Assembly (NCBI GenBank): GCA_964406505.1
Contig: CAYORX010000010.1
Span: 1-55,376 of the forward strand
Direction: 5' to 3'
Origin: DTU015 sp964406505
GTDB lineage: Bacteria > Bacillota > Sulfobacillia > Fermentithermobacillales > Fermentithermobacillaceae
DNA: 55,376 nucleotides
The notes beneath the pieces are model-generated. The model had not been told where the DNA came from. It saw only the letters and a list, made by a program, of their open reading frames with translations, and did not search any database. Below, piece after piece: positions 33,405 to 42,247 of the stretch. Both the position numbers and the translations under genes were made by a program. Within the stretch, counting starts at the first letter, position 1; every line of letters starts with the position of its first letter.

Positions 33405-34015
33405 TATTTGACTTCAGTCTCCCCGGAAATTAGATTGCCATGATATCGATTCATTGCCTCCTCAATGCCAAAAGCCAATGAAACTATAGATGCATCTGCA
33501 GCAGCTTCTATCACTGATGAGAGCAAGTCTTTGTTATCGAACTCACCTAAAACATGATCAGCCGGATTTGTGTATGGATCCGGCCTTCCCACACCCACCT
33601 TAAGTCGGGGAAAATTGTTATCGTTTAAAAAATCTATTATTGATTGAACCCCTTTATGGCCCCCAGAACTTCCTTTACGCTTAAATCGAATTTTACCAAA
33701 GTCTAGATCCATGTCATCGTGTATTACAAGAATATTCTGGATAAGGGTTGGATGATCTGCTAAAAGATCTGAAATAGCAATACCGCTTCTGTTCATATAA
33801 ACAGCAGGCTTTGCTAACAAGACTTTAATCGGTTTGGATAAATCATATTGTTGCAACTTGTTGGATATAATACCTGACGCAACGTTGTTAAACCCATATT
33901 CTGAAAATCTAAAGTCCAACATTTCGCTTATACGATCAGCGACCATAAACCCGACGTTATGCCTTGTGCGAGCATACTTTCTTCCCGGGTTGCCCAACCC
34001 TACTACACATTTCAT
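33404..34015 (-). CDS. pth: Peptidyl-tRNA hydrolase
   Basis: Recycles tRNA from dropped peptidyl-tRNA. MKCVVGLGNPGRKYARTRHNVGF carries the catalytic histidine in TRHNVG, and the aspartate sits in VIHDDMDLDFGKIRFKRKGSSGGHKG. The 203 residues fit. I prefer the second in-frame ATG, with GGATGG eight bases upstream, because it gives the standard N-terminus; the first lies 12 bases earlier. Gene order ctc-pth-mfd is as in Bacillus, without fin between pth and mfd. Confidence 0.95.
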   Translation of the reverse strand: MKCVVGLGNPGRKYARTRHNVGFMVADRISEMLDFRFSEYGFNNVASGIISNKLQQYDLSKPIKVLLAKPAVYMNRSGIAISDLLADHPTLIQNILVIHDDMDLDFGKIRFKRKGSSGGHKGVQSIIDFLNDNNFPRLKVGVGRPDPYTNPADHVLGEFDNKDLLSSVIEAAADASIVSLAFGIEEAMNRYHGNLISGETEVK

Positions 34016-34051
34016 GAAAGTAACCATCCAATTCCGTTAAAAAACAATCTG

Positions 34052-34711
34052 TCAGAAAGTTTCCGGTTCTTCATCTGGAACTACCCGTTCATCTTCGTCC
34101 GCCGCTTCCTCAATTTCCCCTTCAACCTCTTCTTCAACTTCCTCTTCCTCCAACATCATAGCACCTACGATAACTGCTACTACTTCCTCGGGATCAGTAA
34201 CAAGCTTAACATCGTCGGATAAAGGTAAGTCACCGGCAAGCAATGTATCGCCATGATCCATATCAGACACGTCGATTGTAAATTCTGAAGGAATGTTTGC
34301 GGGCAAACATTCTACAGTAACCTCGCGAAGCTGTCTTTGCAGAATTAACTCCTTGAGGGTTATCGCCTCTTCGCCAACCAATACAATAGGAATTTCAAGC
34401 CTAATTAATTCTTCCATGGAGATTCTATGGAGATCCATATGGATAATTTCCCCGGTTATAGGATTTGTATCGATAGATTGAATCATAATATTATCATTCA
34501 ATCCTGCGTCCTTAACCACAAGTTTATAAATGTGACCGACTCCCTTAGCCAAAAGTTTTCTAAGTTCACCAGATTTCAAGGAAACCGGTACTGAATCAAT
34601 TCCTTTTCCGTAAACAATAGCTGGAACCAGGCCTTGCCGCCTTAAAGCTCGTGCTGCACTAGTGCCTGTATCCCTAGTCTCCGCAGTAATCAATTGTTGT
34701 TCCATATACAT
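34052..34711 (-). CDS. rplY: Large ribosomal subunit protein bL25, Ctc form
   Basis: Binds 5S rRNA; the long Ctc form is induced by stress in Bacillus. The N-terminal 5S-binding domain (about 1-92) includes GLVPAIVYGKGIDSVPVSL and the C-terminal TL5 domain runs to about 185. A strongly acidic tail (EEEEVEEEVEGEIEEAADED) ends the protein. The 219 residues fit the long form. ATG start with AAAGGA upstream; a second ATG two codons later is equally possible. It follows prs by about 40 bases. Confidence 0.93.
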   Translation of the reverse strand: MYMEQQLITAETRDTGTSAARALRRQGLVPAIVYGKGIDSVPVSLKSGELRKLLAKGVGHIYKLVVKDAGLNDNIMIQSIDTNPITGEIIHMDLHRISMEELIRLEIPIVLVGEEAITLKELILQRQLREVTVECLPANIPSEFTIDVSDMDHGDTLLAGDLPLSDDVKLVTDPEEVVAVIVGAMMLEEEEVEEEVEGEIEEAADEDERVVPDEEPETF

Positions 34712-34750
34712 TACGTCCTTTCATCCTCAGCAGCATTTAATTCCGAGGAA

Positions 34751-35698
34751 TTATCGAAACATTGCCGAAATAGATCGCCCTTGGTGAATTCTCACCAAAG
34801 CATCGCCCAAAAGTCCTGCTACAGAAATTATTTTAGCATCAAACCGTTCAGGATTTACAACTGGAATTGTGTTTGTTACCACGAGCTGATCTAACTTAGC
34901 ACTTGGCAAATTAACCGGTGCTTGTCCGGAAAATACCGGGTGGGTTGCGCATGCCATGACTGAAAGCGCACCTTTTTGCCGTAATGCTTTTGCAGCAGCT
35001 ACGATACTACCGCCAGTATCGATCATGTCATCAACCATGATGGCATTTTTACCCGAAACTCTTCCTACAACATTCATAACTTCGGCCACGTTAGGCGTTG
35101 GGCGTCTTTTATCTATAAATGCTACCGGAGATTCTAACCTAGCAGCCATATCTCGTGCACGACCAATTCCCCCGGCGTCCGGAGACACAATTACTGTATC
35201 ATCCAAACCTTGGTTTTTAAAATAATCTGATAACAAAGGTACCGCGGTAAGATGATCTACCGGGATATCAAAAAAGCCCTGAATTTGACCTGCATGAAGA
35301 TCCATAGTGAGTATTCTATCTACTCCTGCTGTAACCAACAAATTAGCAACTAATTTCGCGGTTATGGGTTCCCTCCCCCTAGTTTTGCGATCTTGCCGCG
35401 CATAACCGTAAAATGGGATCACAGCAGTTATTCTGTCAGCCGAGGCACGTCTTAGAGCATCGATGATGATAAGAAGTTCCATAAGATTGTTATTCGCGGG
35501 CGCGGAAGTCGGCTGCACTACAAAAACATCGGAACCTCGCACATTTTCTTCAATAATTACTCTAACCTCACCATCGGAAAATCTGCTAACTTTTAGCGCA
35601 CCCGGTCGAATTCCCACTCTCTCGCATATTTCTTTAGCTAGATTTGGATTAGAATTACCTGAAAACACCTTGAACCTATCATCCCCGTAAGACGACAA
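34751..35698 (-). CDS. prs: Ribose-phosphate pyrophosphokinase
   Basis: Makes PRPP from ribose 5-phosphate and ATP for nucleotides, histidine and tryptophan. The signature DLHAGQIQGFFDIPVDHL (about 130-147), the RGREPITAKL flexible loop region and the PRPP-binding loop VDDMIDTGGSI (about 220-230) are present. Length 315 is normal. TTG start with AGGAGG eight bases upstream. It lies 12 bases after glmU, so the two are surely cotranscribed, as in Bacillus. Confidence 0.97.
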   Translation of the reverse strand: MSSYGDDRFKVFSGNSNPNLAKEICERVGIRPGALKVSRFSDGEVRVIIEENVRGSDVFVVQPTSAPANNNLMELLIIIDALRRASADRITAVIPFYGYARQDRKTRGREPITAKLVANLLVTAGVDRILTMDLHAGQIQGFFDIPVDHLTAVPLLSDYFKNQGLDDTVIVSPDAGGIGRARDMAARLESPVAFIDKRRPTPNVAEVMNVVGRVSGKNAIMVDDMIDTGGSIVAAAKALRQKGALSVMACATHPVFSGQAPVNLPSAKLDQLVVTNTIPVVNPERFDAKIISVAGLLGDALVRIHQGRSISAMFR

Positions 35699-35710
35699 TG
35701 ATTCAACCTC

Positions 35711-37126
35711 CTAGTTGGTCTTTTGCTTACGATTTGCCACCCATCCTTTTTTGTTAACTTGCCTACTCCGTGCAATGCCCAATGCTCCCGCAGGAATATC
35801 TTCCGTTACAGTGGAACCCGCAGCAACGTAAGATTCCCTACCAATTTTAACCGGAGCGATTAAGTTAGCATTACATCCAATAAATGCATTGTCTTCTACA
35901 ACCGTTTTATGTTTTCTTGTTCCATCATAATTTACGGTTACGGTCCCAGCACCTACGTTAACCTCACGGCCTATTAAACTGTCACCTATATATGAATGGT
36001 GGCTTATTTTTGAGCCGTATCCAATTATAGAGTTTTTAATTTCAGCATAATTCCCCACGGAAACATTAGCATCTATAATCGTGTCAGGTCTTATATGGGC
36101 AAAAGGCCCAACTTTTACATTGTTCCCGATCTTGGAATTTTCAACCACGGAAAACTGAATTTCACACCGATCACCTATTACCGACGAAACAATATGAGAA
36201 TTCGGACCAATTATACATCCGCTGCCAACATTAGTTTGACCGGTGAGTAATGTGCCTGGATTTATAATTGTATCGAAACCTACTTGGACTCCATAATCTA
36301 TATAGGTGTTTTCTATATCACGTACGGTAACACCAGATAAACATAAACCGCGCAAAATAGTTTGTCGCAAATACGATTCAGCAAATGTAAGAGCATATCT
36401 ATCGTTTACTCCTTGAATGGTCGTTGCATTCTTCCACAGTAATGTGGAAACTGTACACCCAGCCTCAACACCTTTTCTTACAATGTCTGTAAGATAAAAC
36501 TCTTGCTTTGCATTTTTATCATCTAGTTTGGATAACAAGGCGTCCAAAGTTCGTTTCTTGGCTATATAAATTCCTGCATTGATCTCTCTGATATTCATAT
36601 CAGGCGGAAGCAGATCGTTCGCCTCAACAATGCCCTTAATATTTCCGGTTTTATCTCTGCGAATACGACCATAATCACCAGGCTCATCGACCAATGACGT
36701 AACCAACGATAGATCAGCATTCGATGATATATGATTCAAAGTTAACTTTTGCAACATGTCCCCGGTAATGAGCGGTGTATCACCACATAGAATCAATACA
36801 TTATCACAATCACTACTTAGATGAGATTGCGCGCACATAACAGCATGTCCAGTGCCTTTCATTTGCTTTTGCCACGCAAATCTCACATTTTCGATCATAT
36901 CGTTTGCCTTTGCCCAGCCACTTATAATACTGTCAGATACCTGTTCGCCTTTATGTCCTACGACAACTACTATCGCTTTAGGTTCAACAGCTACCGCCGT
37001 ATCAAGAACATAATCTATCATTGGACGCCCGCAAATTGGAAATAATACTTTCGGAAGACTGGATTTCATGCGAGTACCTTTACCGGCGGCAAGTATTACC
37101 ACAGCTATTTTTGATTGCTGAATCAT
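35711..37126 (-). CDS. glmU: Bifunctional GlcNAc-1-P uridylyltransferase / GlcN-1-P acetyltransferase
   Basis: Makes UDP-GlcNAc for peptidoglycan. The N-terminal pyrophosphorylase has LAAGKGTRMKSSLPKVL; the C-terminal half is a left-handed beta-helix with hexapeptide repeats ending in the acetyltransferase site (YAEIKNSIIGYGSKISHHSYIGD). The 471 residues fit. Start at the ATG with GGGAGAG six bases upstream; a TTG 15 bases earlier lies before that site. spoVG and purR, which lie between ispE and glmU in Bacillus, are absent. Confidence 0.97.
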   Translation of the reverse strand: MIQQSKIAVVILAAGKGTRMKSSLPKVLFPICGRPMIDYVLDTAVAVEPKAIVVVVGHKGEQVSDSIISGWAKANDMIENVRFAWQKQMKGTGHAVMCAQSHLSSDCDNVLILCGDTPLITGDMLQKLTLNHISSNADLSLVTSLVDEPGDYGRIRRDKTGNIKGIVEANDLLPPDMNIREINAGIYIAKKRTLDALLSKLDDKNAKQEFYLTDIVRKGVEAGCTVSTLLWKNATTIQGVNDRYALTFAESYLRQTILRGLCLSGVTVRDIENTYIDYGVQVGFDTIINPGTLLTGQTNVGSGCIIGPNSHIVSSVIGDRCEIQFSVVENSKIGNNVKVGPFAHIRPDTIIDANVSVGNYAEIKNSIIGYGSKISHHSYIGDSLIGREVNVGAGTVTVNYDGTRKHKTVVEDNAFIGCNANLIAPVKIGRESYVAAGSTVTEDIPAGALGIARSRQVNKKGWVANRKQKTN

Positions 37127-37150
37127 TTCAATCTCTCCCAAAGTATTATA

Positions 37151-37897
37151 TCATTTCTCCAATACATATCTTACAAGTTCGAGATCCTCAGGTTTGTCCA
37201 CATCTACACTAACTTCAGGTGCAGATAGAATTGCTTTACATTTAATGTTTAGTATACCGCTTACATATTCTTCTATTTCGTGAAGACTTACCAGCCCTAA
37301 AAAAACCTTAGCTAAAAACCTTATTCCAAAAGTTGACGCCATTTTAAGAGGAGATTTTCGATGCTTTAGCATCTTTTCAAGCACTGGCCATGTCTCCCAA
37401 ACTACTTTCTTTTTCACCAAAAATAAGTTTCCTCCGGTAAGTGTCATATGCTTAATTTTTACGTAAGTACGATGCACTCCCGGGTACTTTTTGTCACACT
37501 CTTCCTTTGTTGATACAGCATAAACAAAATCTGCATCTAGCCGCAATGCACCCTCAACGAATTCATTAAAAGCATGCCGGGTCAGCAAAGGGATATCTGA
37601 AGAAGAAACCAGTACGAATTCAGTGTCAGTACAATCCAAACCAATTTTTACATTCTCAATGAGTTCACCGCCCGGATTCACTATCTTAGTTTTGCCACTT
37701 TGGAAATTCTTAAGCTCTGTTTTAGGCCCTACAACAATTATTCTAGAAATCGCATCATGCTCTTCCAGAATAGAAAGCGTATAGGCCAACATGGGCTTTC
37801 CGTGAATATCTATGTTGGCTTCAAAACTTTCATCGCTTACAGAAGCCAATTGCCCCGTATTAGCCTTGGCGGCCAAAACTACAGCATTTATTTTCAT
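37151..37897 (-). CDS. Nucleotidyltransferase family protein (MobA-like NTP transferase)
   Basis: A 248-residue protein with the nucleotidyltransferase fold: INAVVLAAKANTGQL at the N-terminus, FVLVSSSDIPLLTRHAFNEF in the middle and VDVDKPEDLELVRYVL at the C-terminus. The usual LAGG signature is altered to LAAKANTG. Acceptor and nucleotide are unknown. It overlaps ispE by four bases (ATGA) and is followed after 24 bases by glmU, so it is embedded between isoprenoid and wall-precursor genes. Homologues at this position occur in related Clostridia, as I recall. Confidence 0.8.
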   Translation of the reverse strand: MKINAVVLAAKANTGQLASVSDESFEANIDIHGKPMLAYTLSILEEHDAISRIIVVGPKTELKNFQSGKTKIVNPGGELIENVKIGLDCTDTEFVLVSSSDIPLLTRHAFNEFVEGALRLDADFVYAVSTKEECDKKYPGVHRTYVKIKHMTLTGGNLFLVKKKVVWETWPVLEKMLKHRKSPLKMASTFGIRFLAKVFLGLVSLHEIEEYVSGILNIKCKAILSAPEVSVDVDKPEDLELVRYVLEK

Positions 37898-38838
37898 CCC
37901 ATGTTCACCCCCGTCCTAGCAATTACTATTTTGGCGAAAAGCCCCTTATCTAACATTCCTATTAATCGATTCTTCACATCTTCGGCATGTCCTCGGGAAC
38001 TGCAAACCGCGTATATGCCCGAACCGCTACCAGTAAGCGTGGCTCCAAAAGCACCTGAAAGTAAAAGTTTCTCTCTGATTATAGATAATTTAGGATAACA
38101 AGCATACACCGATTCTTCAAAATCATTGTAAATAGTTAAACCTAGTCTCTTGGGCGAGCAGGAAGTAAGAGCTTGCATAAGCTGTACGATTCTTGGATCC
38201 ATTTGAATAGCGTTATCAAAATCCACTTGTTTTGAAAATATCCGCGCACTAGGGTTAAGGGAGTCCCAGTAGGAATAAGATGCCCGTGTAGATACGTGAA
38301 TATGGGGCAGAACTAGTACAATCCAATATCTACAAGAATCGACAGGACGAACTTTTACACCCCTACCGGTACACAACGCCGTTCCCCACATAGGGGGAGT
38401 TGAATTGGGTCCGATGAAAAAAGGAACATCAGAGCCAATCTCGGCTCCCTTTTTCAGCAAAATACTGGTGTCAAATTTATATTTCTTGTACAGTAAATCT
38501 CTAATTGCAAGCAACGTAGCAGCCGCATTTGAGCTCCCACCTCCTAAACCTGTGCCTGGGGGGATAGTTTTCTCAATCGTAATAGCAACACCTTTAGATT
38601 CAAATGTTGAGGAAGTTAAACTCATGGCAGCTTTATAAGCAAGGTTATCCTTCGGACTCAACCCCGGCAACCCGGGACAAAATATATGAATCCCCCCCCG
38701 ACCTTTAGCTTCAACATGGACGATATCAGCTAAATCTATCGGCGTCATTAAAGTAGCAACCTCATGGTAACCATCTTTTTTGAGCCCAAGTATGCTAAGA
38801 CCAAGGTTAATTTTGGCATATGAGTAATATTTGATCAT
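37894..38838 (-). CDS. ispE: 4-diphosphocytidyl-2-C-methyl-D-erythritol kinase
   Basis: Fourth enzyme of the methylerythritol phosphate route to isoprenoids. GHMP kinase fold with the phosphate loop PPGTGLGGGSSNAAA (about 93-107), YAKINLGLSILGLKKDGYHE at the N-terminus and the C-terminal GATLTGSGSGIYAV. The 314 residues are typical. I start at the ATG preceded by AGGAAGAGG; a TTG 21 bases earlier lies before it. It overlaps the next gene by four bases. Confidence 0.95.
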   Translation of the reverse strand: MIKYYSYAKINLGLSILGLKKDGYHEVATLMTPIDLADIVHVEAKGRGGIHIFCPGLPGLSPKDNLAYKAAMSLTSSTFESKGVAITIEKTIPPGTGLGGGSSNAAATLLAIRDLLYKKYKFDTSILLKKGAEIGSDVPFFIGPNSTPPMWGTALCTGRGVKVRPVDSCRYWIVLVLPHIHVSTRASYSYWDSLNPSARIFSKQVDFDNAIQMDPRIVQLMQALTSCSPKRLGLTIYNDFEESVYACYPKLSIIREKLLLSGAFGATLTGSGSGIYAVCSSRGHAEDVKNRLIGMLDKGLFAKIVIARTGVNMG

Positions 38839-38864
38839 GTTCCTCTTCCTGGAATTCAATCCCG

Positions 38865-39866
38865 TTAAAATCTAACGCCTAACTTCTCACATACATTCTG
38901 AATTTTCCCAAACACCGATATTGTATCAGAACCGGCAAATAATAGTCCGCAAACATGATCGTGCGCGTCTAATACTACGGCACCGCTATCACCGGGTTGC
39001 GCCATCCTTGTTGTAAGCACTTGATCTGTAAACGTCGCGCTACCAATTTCCCCCATACTTATTTTGATTGTCGCATGAACAACCCTCACTTGTGCAGTAT
39101 TGGTACCGCTGGTACGCCCACTCTTTTTCACCGTTTGCCCAACGACAACCTGAGAAACTCCTTTAGGGATCCCTACATCGATAATGTTTTCAGAAATATA
39201 ACTCTTAGACAAAGGCCGAGCAACGGCAGCATCTATTAAATTCGCCGCAGTGCTAAACCGTTCGATCTTGATCTCATAATTACGCCGCACTTTTCTTATT
39301 AACCGATTGGCAATGTTCTGAGCGACAGAAGCGACCTTACAATCAGGCGCCGATACTTCAAGTTCAATAGGAATAAACCTATGGAGTTTTGCAATAACAT
39401 CTTCCTCCGTACCACCATCATACTTTCCCGGTTGCAATACCGCATCTCCTATTTTGGCCCGTCCGTCGTTTCCAGAAGTTGAATTCGCCAAAACATGGTT
39501 GTTAGACAAAATTAAAGGTTCGCCCGTCTTAATATCGTATACCACTGCTCCAAAGGTTCCTGCAGTAACCCTAAAATGTCCTATGCTCACTCCGGGTCTG
39601 GCAGGCCTTTGACGGTCGGTACGATTAAGAGCGACAACTTCCCCCACTTCAACTACATCGAGTAAGCATTGATCTAGGCTTCGAGGAACAACTTGATTGG
39701 AGTTAAGTTCTTCCAAAGGAACTTTCTTTTCTACCAAAACTATTAAAGAATCCTTTCCCGTGTTCCTCCCCCGAGTGTGCTTGTGCCCATATCCGACACC
39801 AATAACATTTGGTAAGTCCATAAGTCTTGACCCACACTGTTTAAGAACTTTAAACACCAAATCCAT
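38865..39866 (-). CDS. Trypsin-like serine protease without signal peptide (Nal1-like)
   Basis: A 333-residue protein with a chymotrypsin-fold triad: His124 (SNNHVLA), Asp212 (LIDAAVAR) and Ser294 (PGDSGAVV). There is no signal peptide or membrane helix, so it should act in the cytoplasm, unlike most secreted trypsin-like proteases. Start at the ATG with GGAGG four bases upstream. It precedes ispE by 26 bases and is divergent from moxR. A palindrome ATTGTTTT/AAAACAAT (39945-39964) lies in the divergent gap and could be an operator. Substrate unknown. Confidence 0.8.
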   Translation of the reverse strand: MDLVFKVLKQCGSRLMDLPNVIGVGYGHKHTRGRNTGKDSLIVLVEKKVPLEELNSNQVVPRSLDQCLLDVVEVGEVVALNRTDRQRPARPGVSIGHFRVTAGTFGAVVYDIKTGEPLILSNNHVLANSTSGNDGRAKIGDAVLQPGKYDGGTEEDVIAKLHRFIPIELEVSAPDCKVASVAQNIANRLIRKVRRNYEIKIERFSTAANLIDAAVARPLSKSYISENIIDVGIPKGVSQVVVGQTVKKSGRTSGTNTAQVRVVHATIKISMGEIGSATFTDQVLTTRMAQPGDSGAVVLDAHDHVCGLLFAGSDTISVFGKIQNVCEKLGVRF

Positions 39867-40049
39867 CGTGCCTCCCTCCCTTCTACATAAGCAACACTGC
39901 ATGACACCTTATGTAAATTTGGGCAAGGAGGTTCGGGATTCAGTATTGTTTTATAAAAAACAATGAATTAACTAATACACCTGAAGGAATAGAGCGCGCA
40001 AACCAGAAGCTTACGTATACGATTTGTTCCAAATCGCGGGGGTGAAACG

Positions 40050-41012
40050 ATGGTATTAAGTGAAGGAAATTTAGCTATAGACCGCTTCAAACAAATGATG
40101 TCAAAAATCGTTGTGGGAAATCAACAAGCCATTGAACTTATTCTAATCGCATTTTTAAGCAATGGACATGTTCTGATCGAAGACGTACCGGGAGTAGGGA
40201 AAACCGTTTTAGCTAGCACTTTTGCACGTTGTCTGGGATTAAATTTTAGACGCATTCAGTTTACACCCGACCTGCTTCCCACAGATATTACCGGTCTAAA
40301 TATTTTTAACCAAAAAACGCTTGAATTTGAATTTAAACCGGGACCGGTTTTCACGGACATATTGCTTGCGGACGAAATAAATAGAGCCACGCCACGTACG
40401 CAATCAAGCTTGTTAGAGTGCATGCAAGAAAAACAGGTAACCATAGATGGATTAACTCACAAAATATCACCGCACTTCACTGTAATTGCCACTCAAAACC
40501 CTGTTGAACTGCAAGGCACTTTTCCGCTTCCAGAAGCGCAAACAGATAGGTTTTTATTGCGTGTACAACTTGGTTATCCCTCTGCAAATGAGGAAGAACA
40601 AATACTTGAAAGGTTCCAACAAGGTTCCACGATAACATTTGAAGATCATCCATTAACCCGTGATACGATTGAATATTTAAAATGTAAAGTTAAGCAAGTG
40701 CACCTTGCAAAGCACATCATCTCCTATGCCAGTTCTATTTGCAGACATACCCGCACACTCGAAACCGTCGATCTAGGCGCAAGTCCAAGAGCAACCTTAT
40801 CTTTGGGCATTGCATCAAAAGCTTATGCTTTTATAAAAGGGAGAAACTACGTGCTGCCTGACGACGTAAAAGCTCTTGCAACTCCAGTTTTAGCGCACAG
40901 ACTAATATTAGCTCAGGGCTCTTCCCTTCGTGGTCTTACCCCTGAAGAGGTTATTTCAGAAACTTTAAACGAAGTACGGGTTCCCATCGAAGATTCGGAG
41001 CATAAGTATTAA
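40050..41012 (+). CDS. MoxR-family AAA+ ATPase
   Basis: A 320-residue AAA+ protein. Walker A GVGKT (48-52), Walker B ADEINRATPRTQSSLLECM (about 107-125), sensor TQNP and the C-terminal lid are intact. MoxR proteins act as chaperone-like ATPases for neighbouring von Willebrand or DUF58 proteins. ATG start with GGGGGTGA upstream, and a small hairpin CGATTT/AAATCG just before it. The stop overlaps the ATG of the DUF58 gene by one base. The cluster lies on the opposite strand within otherwise conserved housekeeping genes. Confidence 0.93.
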   Translation: MVLSEGNLAIDRFKQMMSKIVVGNQQAIELILIAFLSNGHVLIEDVPGVGKTVLASTFARCLGLNFRRIQFTPDLLPTDITGLNIFNQKTLEFEFKPGPVFTDILLADEINRATPRTQSSLLECMQEKQVTIDGLTHKISPHFTVIATQNPVELQGTFPLPEAQTDRFLLRVQLGYPSANEEEQILERFQQGSTITFEDHPLTRDTIEYLKCKVKQVHLAKHIISYASSICRHTRTLETVDLGASPRATLSLGIASKAYAFIKGRNYVLPDDVKALATPVLAHRLILAQGSSLRGLTPEEVISETLNEVRVPIEDSEHKY

Positions 41013-42247
41013 TGAGTAACAAAACGTTTTTAGTTTGTGGAATGTTTGTGTCGGTTTTAGGAGTCATAACTAAAACACCTTTGATTATCATTTCAGGAAT
41101 GTATTTGTCATTAAGCGGCATCGTCGCGGATTGGTACGTAAAGAACGCCGTTAAGCACTTAAATTATTGCCGTAAATCAAACCCGCCTACTGCTTTTGTC
41201 GGTGATTCAGTTAAATTTACAATATGCGTAGAAAATCATAAACTCTTGCCGGTGTTTTGGCTTAAATGTGACGATATCATTCCAGACGACAAAGCATTCG
41301 AAAATTTGCCACTAACACCCGGCGCACCAGGCAGGGCGATACTATCTAATACTATGCATCTTAAATGGTTTGAAAAGGTGGAAAGAACCTTCAACATTTC
41401 GTGCGTTAGACGAGGAGTTTTCAATTTGGGACCAGTTAAATTAACGGTAGGCGACCCGTTGGGGCTTAAGACCCTTAACCTTTTATCACACAAAAATGAT
41501 TCTTTAACTGTCTATCCACAAATATTTCAGATCAAAGGTTTGCCATTAAACGCAAAATCACCCTTCGGGTTGATATCAGCAAAAGGATGGCTTCACCCCG
41601 ACCCATTATCAATTGCGGGCACCCGCGAATACGATGGCCAAACTCCTATTAACCAAATAGCGTGGAAAGCCACTGCAAAAGCTGGACAACTACAGGTTAA
41701 AGTTCTAGAACCTACTAACCAATCAAAATTGCTTATAGCGCTTAACTTATCCACTTGTGAATACTTGTGGGAAGGAATTGATTCGCAAAGTTTAGAAGAT
41801 GTCATAGCCATAGCAGCATCTATATGTAATGATATGCTCAAAATCGATACGCCTTTTGGCATTGTTGCGAATTCCCTTGGTACAAACAAAGGATCGCTTT
41901 TTATCGCGCCCGGCCTATCTAAGATGCATTTAAAACAAATTCTTGAAGCTTTAGCTCGCATAACTCTTCCCTGGATGCCATTTTCCAAAACCCTAAAACA
42001 AATCCGATATAACATCGGCAAAGACACGACGATTTTAGTTATTCTGCCCCACATGTCCCAAGCAGACTGCGAATGCATACTGTCTTTAGCTAATGAAGGG
42101 TTCTCAATAATTGTTTTGCTCGTACATTCGCCCAAAACATATAAGAAAAGCTACGTGCAAATAGCTAAACGGCTCCCCGTCTATATGCGCGTTGATCTAA
42201 AAAATCAAGAACAAACCGGGGTGATCATTTTTGACCGTATTAACTGA
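41012..42247 (+). CDS. DUF58 domain membrane-anchored protein
   Basis: A 411-residue protein. Two N-terminal hydrophobic helices (about 5-40) anchor it, followed by a beta-rich part and the DUF58 signature GTREYDGQTPINQIAWKATA with QVKVLEP (about 205-235), then a von Willebrand A-like end. DUF58 proteins are encoded next to moxR genes and may assemble with the ATPase at the membrane. Its end overlaps the next gene by 17 bases. Biochemical role unknown. Confidence 0.88.
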   Translation: MSNKTFLVCGMFVSVLGVITKTPLIIISGMYLSLSGIVADWYVKNAVKHLNYCRKSNPPTAFVGDSVKFTICVENHKLLPVFWLKCDDIIPDDKAFENLPLTPGAPGRAILSNTMHLKWFEKVERTFNISCVRRGVFNLGPVKLTVGDPLGLKTLNLLSHKNDSLTVYPQIFQIKGLPLNAKSPFGLISAKGWLHPDPLSIAGTREYDGQTPINQIAWKATAKAGQLQVKVLEPTNQSKLLIALNLSTCEYLWEGIDSQSLEDVIAIAASICNDMLKIDTPFGIVANSLGTNKGSLFIAPGLSKMHLKQILEALARITLPWMPFSKTLKQIRYNIGKDTTILVILPHMSQADCECILSLANEGFSIIVLLVHSPKTYKKSYVQIAKRLPVYMRVDLKNQEQTGVIIFDRIN

